Assembly: GCA_001931905.2 (NCBI GenBank)
Contig: MSJI02000765.1
Span: 28,312-92,311 of the forward strand
DNA length: 64,000 nucleotides
Direction of reading: 5' to 3'
Source: Cladosporium sp. IMV 00045
Lineage: Eukaryota > Ascomycota > Dothideomycetes > Cladosporiales > Cladosporiaceae
The translations under genes were made by a program, and so were the position numbers. Shown one piece after another: positions 1 to 10,500 of the stretch. Positions within the stretch are counted from its first letter, which is position 1; the number at the start of each line of letters is the position of its first letter. The notes beneath the pieces are model-generated. The model was not told the DNA's origin, searched no databases, and saw only the letters and a program-made list of their open reading frames with translations.

Positions 1-53
1 GCTCCATGGGTAGCCTCATCGATGAACGGAGGTGCTAATACTCACATTCGCAG

Positions 54-811
54 CGGCTGTTTCGAATGGCTCAGGAGATCAGAAGTATGAATGGCGCGTC
101 TCAACATACGACTCGGATGTCGATGCTTCTCCGGTGTATTTCTTCTGGCCCAATCCAAACGGCCGTGGTAATACATCACATTATTTCAACATAACAACAC
201 AAGACTCTGATGACACGACTACTGGACGAACTTCCAGCACTTTGCGCACCACTACGGGCGATCTCGTCCAAGCAACCAATCCTTCTTCGTCAGGCATCAG
301 TACTGAGAATGACCGATCAGCGTCATCTGCACTAGGGTCGCGCATCATGTCCGACACCGAAGTTAGAAGTACAAGTGAGCCTCTGTCATCGTCGCCAACA
401 CAAACGAGCTCGGAAACATCAATAGAGGATAGCGTAACGAGCGCAATCGACTCTGAAGCAACACTATCACCGGCTTCCGCTCCAGCCCAAAATTCAGACT
501 CAGAGACCAATCAAACAACCCTGAAAGTCGGATTCGGTGTCGGTCTTGGGGTGGGTATACCTCTTATCCTACTTGCTGGAGTCTGGATAGGCTTGAAAGT
601 TGTGAAGCAAAGGCGGGCGAACGCCCGCGGGCAAAGTCCAAGTGTTCCCTTGACACGTGTCGATGATCAGAAGGATGACTTTTATGCTCCGCCTTATATA
701 GATGCGCCTCGATACCAGCGACATCAGCTTCATGAAGCATACTCGGAGCCGGGGTTTCACGAAGCTCCTGGTTATAATCGCAGTCCTGTGGAGCTCAGCA
801 GTGAAAGATAG
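54..811 (+). CDS. Ser/Thr-rich single-pass membrane protein, 5'-truncated by the window edge
   Basis: This is the last exon of a gene that begins outside the window. The bases up to 53 look like an intron end (GCTAATAC branch-like sequence, then CAG at 51-53), so I start coding at 54. The exon opens with an ectodomain-like stretch containing the run SPVYFFWPNP and two N-glycosylation sequons, then a long Ser/Thr-rich stalk. One hydrophobic helix follows (VGFGVGLGVGIPLILLAGVW, about 175-200 residues into the exon). The basic KVVKQRR sequence and a Tyr/Pro-rich cytoplasmic tail end at the TAG of 809-811. This layout is common in fungal cell-surface sensors and small plasma-membrane proteins. 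I do not recognise a named family, and the N-terminal signal peptide would be outside the window. Confidence 0.65.
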
Positions 812-1359
812 GTTGCAAATGAGAACACCAGACTGTTCTGACGGTGCCATTTCGTAATAGTTTGCACCGGAAACGATGGAACAATATCTCACGTCGGAAT
901 TCATCCAATTAGCTTCCAGAGTGTCCCCAGTTTTTGCGTCTTCTGCAACCGTTCGGATATGATGTGACTGTCATTTTGCATTGACAATAGTCGGAGTTGT
1001 ACCGGAGGACGGAGCTCTTGACAAGGTTTCCATATTATACTGTAAGGTTTCCATATTATACTCTTTGTACGCATACATGTACTGAAGCATGAATTCCATG
1101 ATATCTTTGGTCGTCCAGGAAGCCTAATAACATCAACGTACGGCGATCGATGCCTCAGCGCCAGGACGAAAGTGAGGGTTCGAAGGCATCTGCATTCGAA
1201 GTTGGTTTGAAATATGCCGAGTTACTCGGAACGAAAGAACCCAGGAAATATGTTGTCGGTAGCTTGGAGAATCCTCAGAGCATGGAGAAAATCTCTTTTG
1301 AATCGCCGGTATCGATATGAGCTGTAGTGAGTGTTCTGGGCCGCACGGAGAGCTTCTTG
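812..1359. other. Intergenic, between convergent 3' ends
   Basis: This is 3' flanking sequence of the membrane-protein gene and of the F-box-like gene on the other strand. It holds a short tandem repeat at 1023-1061. I see no gene in it. Confidence 0.5.
1023..1061. repeat. Two-copy 18-bp perfect direct repeat, period 21
   Basis: The 18-mer beginning AAGGTTTCC and ending TTATAC occurs at 1023-1040 and again at 1044-1061, separated by TGT. It is AT-rich and lies in non-coding sequence. It is probably simple slippage or duplication. Confidence 0.8.
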
Positions 1360-3055
1360 TCAACGCGACAAGGCAGTCATGAGTTCATTCAAGCTCTCTT
1401 GGTCTTCTTGCCAGCACTTGGGATAAACCCGCGTATATTCGAGGTGATTTTTCCGCAGAATGGCGTTGCCGTTATAGTAGTCGTCAAGGCGCGCCCGGGC
1501 ATGCTCCTCCTCCTCGTCACGAAGCCTCCATTCATCCACACCAGAACCTGATTTTATGCGTCAGCAAGTGTTATTGTGCGAAAGATGACGCAAGTTCAAC
1601 TCGTATGTCCTTTTGAGCCACCGTACTAATGCGCTTCTGGAATGATATTAGATCGGGAGGGAACATACTACGAGAAAGTTAGTTGCTGGTTTTGTTTGAC
1701 ATTCCAATGAGCACGCACCTTGAGAGAAAACAATACCGCCCAGCGATAAGCTGGAGAGGCAAGCTTTCTGCATCTGCAAAAGCTGATGAAACCTGGTCAT
1801 TCCCACAGCAGTAATCCCACGGACCGTGACCAATCGCAAAATGTCTCAAATGAGGCAAGACCGTGCGAAACTTTTCAAAATACTCATGCCATCGCGATTG
1901 GTACACCCAAGTAGTAACGTGACATCGACCCCGGCTAGTGCCTCGTCGGTGATCAAGGATTGGATACCCTTTGGCGTCGAGCTTGTAGTCGATATCGGCA
2001 TCGGCGATGATGGGGCAGTTGTCAAGTATGAGCGAGCGAAGCGTGTTTCCATGCGAAAGGATCCAGTCCAGTTGCCAGTCGTGTGTGAAGGTCATGTGGC
2101 CGAGACAGAGGGAGGTGAGCTTAGGGAAGTGAAGACCTCGTAAATCACAGGCTGGGAGATAGCCCCATGGGATCGATCCGTACAGCTTGAGCTTGGTGAG
2201 TCGACCGAAGTCTTGCAATGGTTCAAGCCAATATCTTTGGAGATCCCGAGAATAGAAATCGTGTCGTTCTTGAATGTCGATCGCGTGCTCAGGGGCAGGT
2301 TCGTGTGTTTCTGATGCAATGCATAGATTCAGTGACTCCAATCGAGACAGTACAGCTTTGAAGTCTGGTGATGTCGCAATGTCGACGTTGACTTTATCTT
2401 GTAAGTTGACGATGGACAAAGTACGCAAGTTGCGTACCGGGTGATCAGGATGGTTCAATGCACTCAGGACTTTGCGAAAAAAAGTATCACGGTAGTCCAT
2501 GGATTCTCGAGCATCATCGTTGAAGCCCATGTGGGATTCCGACGGGCCTGAAACTTGGTGATCGTATATGATCTCAATGCAGCGCAGCTTTGGGAACAAT
2601 CCAATCGCCTCCAATAGTTTCTTAAAAGCAGCAGAGACTTCACCAGTGCTGTCGATCGCATGATGCTCATCGGCTTCATCATTGTCCCACTCTGGATCCT
2701 CCTCATCCTCACAATCCCAAGAGGCTACAGGCGTTTCATTTCCGCCTGAATCGCACTCCAGGGACGCTCTGATGGACAGTGAGTAGACGAGCTGGCTCAG
2801 GCGCTGGTCTTCAAGTATATGGCGAAGTTTCTTTGCGCTCTCGTTTGTTGGAAGCAACTAATGGTCAGCGAACAGGCGCGTTGTTGCGATATGTTCCAGC
2901 TGCTTGCATGTGAGGCGTAAGGCCTTCAGATTCGTCTGTCTAAGATGGGCTGAGGTAGCTTCGATCTCTCCCCAGTCGTCGAGTACATCCTGGCATCGGA
3001 TGAGCTGATCGCAACAGAGACCAAGCAGTTCGGAGGGTAGGTCTAGGAGTTGCAT
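1360..3055 (-). pseudogene. F-box-like protein gene with one in-frame TAG
   Basis: Reading from 3055, the N-terminus (LDLPSELL, then LKALRLTCKQLEHIATTRLF) fits the F-box-like start of large fungal families. The reading stays open to 1719 except for a single TAG at 2860-2858 (codon 66), and protein-like sequence continues at once with LLPTNESAKKLRHIL. The rest carries leucine-rich segments such as LTKLKLYG and LRSLILDNCPI. I place introns at 1668-1718 (GTGCGT..CTAAC..TAG) and 1548-1626 (GTACGG..CAG). With exons 1719-3055, 1627-1667 and 1360-1547 the frame closes at a TGA (1362-1360), giving 522 codons including the internal stop. Apart from that codon the gene looks intact, so it is a recent pseudogene, a readthrough gene, or contains a sequencing error. 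Confidence 0.7.
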
Positions 3056-3674
3056 AGCGCAGGCCGAATGATGCTTTGCGTTATCTCACACATTCATCCA
3101 GTCAAAGGGGTTCAGTCGTTCGAAGGAGTATGTCGAAGTATTGTTGATGGCTGGCAGCTCTTGAGAGGATCGAGGCGATCGTTCCAATTCCCTTAGAATT
3201 TGCCCGACTTGACTTGGTCGCAATATCACATGCCTTATTCTTACATGTATGTTGCACTCCGTGATGTCTTGGGTTGAATTGTCGGCCTCAACGTGGCATT
3301 GATGGAAGCGACTTCATGTTAGCGCGCATTGGTGGACAGTGACGTAGCCGCTTCTGCCTGCACACTGGACCCGAGAACATGAAACCGTGAAAGCGAGCAT
3401 GGTAAAGGTTGGCATCGTCAATCAACTTTGCAACGTATAACAAGTCGTTAAGAAAACGACGAGCTTCTTGATTCGAGCACAAACCTTGCTGAAACATCAT
3501 GCACTAGATGAAACTTCTGGAATGGTCTCAGCAATCTTCTCTGTCTGGTCGGACATATTTGTATTAATTAATGGATCGATGTTGGATTTTTGCAACTCGT
3601 CAGGTCTAGAATTTCCATTGCTGCTCAATCATACTATCGAAATCTTAAAAAGTCGACTGGACTTCAACTTCTCA
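3056..3674. other. Intergenic, no clear gene
   Basis: Upstream of the F-box-like gene and downstream of the peptidase-like gene. A 70-codon minus-strand ORF at 3288-3500 has a protein-like composition, but I find no start context, splice partners or family for it. Confidence 0.4.
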
Positions 3675-4967
3675 TCAGGCGACCTGCGCACCAGTCAAAG
3701 TGAAGGAGTAGTCCAATCCACGCTGCGCCTCACTGTCCAGGTTGAAAGCGTCGTACAAGAGAAGCTCTTGAGGAGTGTTGGCAACGACCAAGCTGACCTC
3801 GTCCCCTGATGCGACCTCCACCGAGCCCGAGCCGTCAATCACGGTGTACGAGACACCATTTCCAGACGAAACAGCCAAGGTAGCGGTGTAAGCAGCGTCC
3901 GCCGTGATCCCGACGCTGACAGTGCCACCGTTAACAGACAGCGGGATGATGTTAGATCCCATGTATTGCGGCTGTCTTTCAGCAATTACACTGTAGGAAC
4001 CAGACCCCGAGGACTGCACGTTCTCGTAGTTGATTTGATCCTTGACGCTTTCGAAGACCTCCGAGGCAGAAGCATGGCCGATATCCACAAACGCCATTCG
4101 AGCCCAGTAGCGACCGACAATCTCGGCGACAGAAGTTTCTCCTGCCACACGCTGCAGCGTGTGCAGGGGCGTCTCGTTGCTACCCTCTTCGTATTGCACC
4201 ATCATCTGGTGAAGAGTATCCTCGCCCAAATTGGGGAATTCGTCCAGGTTGTTGGTCAAGAATGTTAAGAAAGGCCAAGATTGGTAGTAGTTGCCGCTGC
4301 TTGGAGAGCCGTCGACAATGACCTGGTAAGAGTCTCCAACGACCTTAGGGAGGTCAATCATGGTGTTTTCAGTGGGCTGATTGTGCTTCTCGCGGGCAGC
4401 TGCGCACAGATCGGATGTGCGATACGTATCAGCAATCCAGTTTGCAAACATCTCCCACCATGCACCGGTACGCGTCTGATCGACCCAGGTACGCTGGTGG
4501 TAGTGAAGGGCATGGCCCCACTCGTGGACAGTGACCTCAGCTGCCGTAAGATAATCTTGCTGGACCTCAACATAACCCATGCCTGTGGTCGCATCGGAGT
4601 GCATGACACCAGCAGCATTTTCCAATTGCGCGACCGAATAGACGTTTGTCTTAGTGAAGGATCCATCGTCGCCGTTGAATGACACACCAGTAGAGCGGAA
4701 GTTTAGGTCCCGAACAAAGCACTCAAATGCAGCTTCCAGTTTACCCAGGGCTTCAGTGGCTTCATCACCACTGTTACCGTAAACTCGAAAGTGCTCAGAG
4801 TCCAAGTAAGTGCTACCGCCTGGGCCGATGTTGCTGTTTGCGGTATATTCGTCGGGCTCAGAAGCCTGGCGAGCGACAGGTTGAGCGGCTGTCAAGGCAG
4901 GCCAGCTGCCGGACAGAGCTGGTAGGAGAAAGGAAAGGAATGATGTAGCGAGAGTGAGCGATGCCAT
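3675..4967 (-). CDS. Secreted zinc metallopeptidase-like protein (HEWGH)
   Basis: A single-exon gene of 430 residues. The N-terminus is a typical signal peptide (hydrophobic stretch LATSFLSFLLPAL, cleavage region near residue 30), so the product is probably secreted. Residues 148-152 are HEWGH, a HExxH zinc-binding motif with the catalytic Glu at 149. Twenty residues after His152 comes WWEMFANW, in which Glu172 could be the third metal ligand, as in gluzincins. Six cysteines lie around residues 83-196, and a beta-rich Gly/Ser/Val C-terminal part (about residues 330-430) looks like an accessory beta-sandwich. I could not place it in a MEROPS family by eye. It may be a peptidase or a catalytically altered relative. 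Confidence 0.75.
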   Translation of the reverse strand: MASLTLATSFLSFLLPALSGSWPALTAAQPVARQASEPDEYTANSNIGPGGSTYLDSEHFRVYGNSGDEATEALGKLEAAFECFVRDLNFRSTGVSFNGDDGSFTKTNVYSVAQLENAAGVMHSDATTGMGYVEVQQDYLTAAEVTVHEWGHALHYHQRTWVDQTRTGAWWEMFANWIADTYRTSDLCAAAREKHNQPTENTMIDLPKVVGDSYQVIVDGSPSSGNYYQSWPFLTFLTNNLDEFPNLGEDTLHQMMVQYEEGSNETPLHTLQRVAGETSVAEIVGRYWARMAFVDIGHASASEVFESVKDQINYENVQSSGSGSYSVIAERQPQYMGSNIIPLSVNGGTVSVGITADAAYTATLAVSSGNGVSYTVIDGSGSVEVASGDEVSLVVANTPQELLLYDAFNLDSEAQRGLDYSFTLTGAQVA

Positions 4968-6453
4968 GGCAGCGATTCTGATTTAGAGATTGAATGGCGA
5001 AGAAAGTCCAAAATGAGATGCAAGAAACAATAGGGCGACAGCACCAGGCTGGAGAGTTGAGAATCGGGGTATAAGAGAATGAGAGGTTGATTTATCCTTA
5101 CGGCTCTCCAGTCAGATTGCCTCATCTTATAGATAGTGGACGGGGGTGGCCCATACATGAACCAGAACATGATGCTTCGATACGTGCGAACGCAACCCTG
5201 ACTCCAAGGGCGAACTAATCACTGTTTCGTGCTTCGGCATGAGCGAAAGTGGGAGATGCACCGCACGTGGAATTGGCATCAGTGGTTGGTGTAAGGATGT
5301 TGCGCTCGGCCCCTGATCTACGTTTGGATTAGCAAAATCAACCCAAAACACTAGGGCTGGTTTAACAGAGGGACCATGAAGCGCCAAGATGGTTCGTTAT
5401 TTTCAAGCATCAATCTATTGTTCGAGGGCTACATATGTGAACATACTTCGCCATATTCATAATCGAAACGACTTTGTTTGGCTTGGCTGTGCCCTTTTCC
5501 TGGGCGTTCGAATTCCGACTATTATAATTGTTGTGAAAACTGCGGATCAAGTAGTCGAAACGCTGCGCTGACGGTATTTATCTCGGCATACAGCTTTGTG
5601 TGGCTAAACCAGTGTGTCAACTGAGACACTTTTAGAACTACATGATTCTTCAGTCGTGTATGAGTTTTGCCAGGCATTAGCGTCTTACGAACGAGGACCT
5701 CAATGTGCCAAGGAGGAGTTGGATCGTCATTGATTAACTCGATCGCGCTCAGGCAAGCTGGCTTTGGATTGAGTGTTACTGCCTTCTTCTATGACTTTTT
5801 CGTCCCTTGCCGAAAATCACCACTTTACATGATGATGCTATATCGGCGGCCTGGGCTTTCTCAGGGATGAGCGAAGATGACTCTCGACCCAAGCGATCGA
5901 TTTCGACATGGCCACCAATGTCTTGTCTTGTCTCAAAGTAAACAGCGATTCCAAAAGCAGAAGGAGCATCATGCTCAGATCTGGTCATTGATACTCTGAA
6001 TTGATGGCGGTATTGAGAAGGTGGATGCGGTGCAATCCGTAAACCATGGTCAGGCTCGATTGTTCCTTTTGAAATCTCAACATTGAAAGTAGTATTGAGC
6101 GTTCATCAAAGCTCATGGTTTAAGGAGTCCTGAGTGTATTGCAAAAGGCGGCCTGTTCCTTTCTTTTGTTTGTCATTCAACAATGTTCTATCACTGTAGA
6201 AGGCGGCTTTTTCGACAAGCGTATGACATGCGTGCTTTTTGAACGGGTCGATCTCCAGTTGCGATATCTTGAGTCTGTCTGTCGTGCATAGAATGCGATG
6301 CTGCAACAAGAAGCGCCGGCGCTGAAGGTTGCCAGGGATAGATGGTAACATTACCGTCGTCGCATTGCCTTCTCAGGCCAGGATCAGCCGCCCTAGTGTA
6401 TGGTACATTTGAGGTATCTTACAGTATATTGGTTTAGACAGAAGTTCCATCAT
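4968..6453. other. Long gene-poor stretch with possible ORF remnants
   Basis: Nearly 1.5 kb with lower GC than its surroundings. The part next to 4967 is the promoter and 5' UTR of the peptidase-like gene. The only protein-like signal is the minus-strand frame at 5776-6351, described separately. I see no tRNA, transposase or intact gene here. Confidence 0.5.
5776..6351 (-). other. Possible degenerate ORF, one frame interrupted by TGATGA
   Basis: Two open stretches on the minus strand share one frame: codons 6351-6106, and a stretch from about 6102 to 5776. They are separated only by the tandem stop TGATGA. The downstream part reads like a real protein (for example LRIAPHPPSQYRHQ and SAFGIAVYFET). 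I do not recognise it. It could be a decayed gene or chance coding-like sequence. No splice sites that would remove the stops are evident. Confidence 0.25.
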
Positions 6454-7148
6454 TTACCATGGCTTCCACCACGACTTGCCCTCGCCGCCGCTCTTCGCTT
6501 GCTGTGCGTCGCTTAAGGCAGCGAATTGTGCGTCTTGTTCCTGCTCCTTCGCCTTTCTCCTCTCTTCCCGTACCTTGTCTCTTCTCGCTTCCCGAGCCTT
6601 CTTCTCCATATCCTTTCTGCTGAGAATCTCCATCGCACGGGTCATGCCTTCCTTTTCCATTTGGCGCTTGTACTGGCAGTATTGGTACATGCCGACGGAA
6701 CCGAGGACCCACGCACCGACGGCCCAATTGCAGGCTGTCCAGATTTTGGCTGGAGGAAGCTAATGTTAGTTACGGCACTTAATAAGACGGCCGGTCCAGG
6801 TCCAGACTGAAACATACCACCAAAGAGTGCCCTGACACCGCCAATGCCAAATCCAGATCCAATACCAGTCATCAATGAGTCTCGCACGCAAGGCTTCCTG
6901 TGGATCTCGGAGAAGTCCTCCATCTTGATCGATTCAATCGCATCGCCAAGGCCAATATCTTTTGTCTGTCCACCAGCAGTGTTCTCAGTGCCGCCCGCCA
7001 GCATGTTTGCATTTTGTGGCGGTTGATAGCTTTGTGCCTTGCCGTCTTGCCATTGTGAGCCAGTGAACGCCTTTTGCGAGGGATCGACGGTGAGGGCCTC
7101 GCGGCTGAGATCTTCCTTAACGGTTGAGTTCCGTGTGTCGTCGGCCAT
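6454..7148 (-). CDS. COX20: COX20-like cytochrome c oxidase assembly protein
   Basis: Two exons, 6818-7148 and 6750-downstream (6454-6749), with an intron at 6750-6817 (GTATGT..CTAAC..CTCCAG). The spliced frame closes at 208 residues. The COX20 (FAM36A) core is present: KPCVRDSLMTGIGSGFGIGG, then a glycine-rich helix across the splice junction. A second membrane helix (WTACNWAVGAWVLGSVGMYQY) leads into the basic QYKRQMEKEGM tail. The C-terminal end is a charged Lys/Arg/Glu helix. COX20 is an inner-membrane chaperone that binds newly made Cox2 and helps its insertion and processing during complex IV assembly. The first 75 residues are polar and poorly conserved. The gene is divergent from POL2. 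Confidence 0.88.
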
Positions 7149-7523
7149 GTTGTGTAGTTGGTGTTATTGAGTAACAACCTATAGGACTTCGCGATCCTCT
7201 ACTAGAGAGCAGTGCTGATGTCAGTCGACTAGACTTTTGGAGGGCAGCCTGAGTTCAGCCTCAGGCTTCAACTAGCTCGAAAAGCCATTAACGCGCTCCG
7301 CGTTTACTGCGCGCGTCGTGCATGTGTTTCTCGAGAAGCGGCGGCACCAGTTACTTTCAACTCCCTCATTTCGTCCCATTGCGCTCTCGTTCACTCAACA
7401 ATTGATGTTCACATGATACCCAACAAGCATTTCCTTTTCTGATTGGACGCATTCGGCGAGCGACATGCTCTTTTAAATCATACAATACCCACTTGGCCCT
7501 AAATCGGCCGGTAAATACACAAG
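7149..7523. promoter_or_regulatory. Shared COX20 / POL2 divergent promoter
   Basis: These 375 bp separate the two start codons and must hold both promoters. The interval 7291-7317 holds three CGCG cores (ACGCGC, CGCGTT and GCGCGTC contexts). These resemble the MluI cell-cycle box (ACGCGT) read by MBF in yeasts, which would fit G1/S expression of a replicative polymerase. No exact ACGCGT is present, so this is an inference. Confidence 0.4.
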
Positions 7524-10500
7524 ATGCCTGTCAAGAGGAACGAAGGCAAGAGCCGCTTCAGCAAAACAAGCACACTTCACTCAGGAGGCCGAAGGACAAA
7601 GACAATCGATGCCGGCTCATTACGATCCACAGAAGCGACCGCGCAAAATGAGCGCCTCGAGGCGACAAGGCTCGCACACAAGATCGACCAGAACCAGGGC
7701 TTCGAGCGCTTTGAGGCGGGAAAGAAGCGTGCAGGATGGCTTATCAACATGCACAGCACAAGTTTGGAGGATTCAAAGATACCCGGGGGCCGCGCAGCGG
7801 TCGACTACTACTTCATTGACGATGACGGAGGCACGTTCAAAGCGAGCGTGGAATACCACCCCTACTTCATGATTGCTGTAAAGAAGGGCAAAGAGGCAGA
7901 AGTCGAGGAATGGGTGAAGAGAAGCTGCGAGGGGCTGGTGAAATCAGTGGACCGACTGGAAAAGGAGGATCTCAAGATGCCGAACCATTTGCTTGGGTAC
8001 CGACGACATTTCTTGAAACTCAGCTTCATTAATGTCACAGACCTTCTAGCCGTACGAAGGGTGATCAGTCCAATCGCTGAGAAGAATAAGAGCAAGGTTT
8101 CTGCAATGGACATGTACGCCGAGGTTGCAAGCGCTAATGCCGGGTTTGATCTTTTCGACGAGGAGACTGACCGAAGGCCAACAGCTATTGCTGACGCAAG
8201 CGACTACATTGTTGACATCAGAGAATATGACGTGCCCTACCACGTCCGAGTCGCCATTGATCTGGACATCCGAGTAGGAAAGTGGTACGAGGTTGAGTCA
8301 AAACATGGCCGGATCAATCTGAGCTGTATCGAGGAACGTCTCCAGCGCGCAGATCCTGTGGTTCTGGCCTTCGACATCGAGACAACTAAACTACCGCTTA
8401 AATTTCCGGATTCTTCAATCGATCAAGTCATGATGATCTCTTTCATGGTCGACGGACAAGGCTTTCTGATCACAAATCGAGAGATTGTTAGCGAAGACAT
8501 CCATGATTTCGATTACACGCCCAAACCGGAATTCGAAGGACCTTTTGTCATTTTCAACGAGGAAAACGAGGAGGCTGTGATTGAACGATTCTTTGCTTTT
8601 GTCAAAGAAGCCAAGCCTACCATCATCGCAACGTACAACGGTGACTTCTTCGATTGGCCGTTCGTAGAAGCCCGAGCTAGCGTGCATGGAATCGATATGT
8701 ACGCAGAGATTGGGTTCAGGAAGAACAGTGACGACATTTATCAATCAACTCATTGCGCTCATATGGATGCCTTTGCCTGGGTCACTCGCGATAGTTACCT
8801 ACCACAAGGATCAAGAGGCTTGAAAGCTGTCACAGTCGCAAAGCTGGGATACGACCCCGATGAGCTGGACCCAGAACTGATGACACCTTACGCCGCCGAG
8901 AGACCGCAAGTTCTGGCTGAATATTCGGTATCAGATGCTGTTGCGACCTACTATCTGTACATGAAATACGTCCACCCCTTCATCTTCTCGCTTTGTACGA
9001 TCATTCCGTTTGGTCCGGATGATGTGTTGCGGAAGGGTACTGGTACGCTGTGTGAAACCTTGTTAATGGTGCAAGCATACCAGAAGGAGATCATTCTGCC
9101 GAACAAGTACGTGCAGCCTCGGGAGGCCTTCTGGGAAGGGCATTTACTGGAATCTGAGACCTACGTTGGTGGTCACGTTGAAAGTATCGAGGCCGGCGTC
9201 TTTCGCAGCGACATCCCGTGCAATTTCGCCGTTGATCCTACTGCGATCGATGAACTTCTTAATGACCTGGACGATGCCCTCAAATTTAGCATTACCGTGG
9301 AAGAGAAGAAGTCAATGGACGACATTGAGGACTACGAAGAGACGAAAGCACAAATCGTCGACCGACTTATGCAATTGAAAAACACCCCAAACCGCAATGA
9401 GCGGCCTTCGATCTACCACTTAGACGTCGCGTCCATGTATCCTAACATCATGACCACAAATCGACTGCAGCCTGACAGTATGATCGACGAGTCCGTCTGC
9501 GCAGCCTGTGACTTCAACCGACCTGGCAAGACTTGCGATAGGCGAATGCCATGGGCATGGCGAGGCGAATTCTTGCCGGCGAAGCGTGACGAATACAATA
9601 TGATTCGACATGCTTTGGAAAACGAAAAGTTCCCTGCAAAATATGCCGGTGGGATCTCGCGAGCATTCCAAGACCTGACTCTGGATGAGCAGACCGGCCA
9701 TGTCAAGAAGCGTTTAACGGACTACAGCAAAAAGATCTACCACAAAATCCACGACGCCAAAACCATCGAGCGTGAGGCGATCATTTGCCAAAGGGAGAAC
9801 CCCTTTTACATCGATACCGTGAAGGATTTCCGAGACAGGCGATACGACTATAAGGGAAAACAAAAAGTCTGGAAGAACAAGACTTCGGATCTTGAGAAGA
9901 GTGGCGCTAGTCAAGTCGAGGTTGAAGAGGCAAAGAAGATGATCGTACTTTTCGACTCTCTGCAACTGGCCCATAAGGTCATTCTCAACTCTTTCTACGG
10001 CTACGTGATGCGCAAGGGTTCACGATGGTACTCTCTGGAGATGGCAGGTGTGACTTGTTTGACAGGCGCTCGCATCATCCAGATGGCTCGCCAGATCGTT
10101 GAGCGCATCGGTCGACCTCTGGAACTGGATACTGATGGTATTTGGTGTATCTTGCCGGCCACGTTCCCAGAAAACTTCAGCTTCAAGTTGAAAAACGGCA
10201 AGAAACTCACAGTCGCATACCCCTGTGTCATGTTGAACCACCTGGTGCACAGAAACTTCACCAACCACCAATACCAGACTCTCGTGGATAAGAACACCTT
10301 CAAGTATGAAACTCACAGCGACAACACCATCTTTTTCGAAGTCGACGGCCCTTATAAAGCTATGATCCTTCCCACGTCAAAGGAGGAAGACAAAAACTTG
10401 AAGAAACGCTATGCAGTCTTCAACGATGACGGCTCGCTAGCTGAATTGAAGGGCTTCGAGATCAAGCGACGTGGAGAACTTAAGCTCATCAAAATCTTTC

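Noticed and set aside
5505..5530. GTTCGAATTC that looks like a tRNA T-loop
   Set aside because: The flanking arms do not pair as a 5-bp T stem and no acceptor stem is present.
6760..6817. Alternative acceptor (CATTAG at 6760-6765) for the COX20 intron
   Set aside because: It shifts the frame and loses the second membrane helix. The CTCCAG acceptor at 6750-6755 keeps it.
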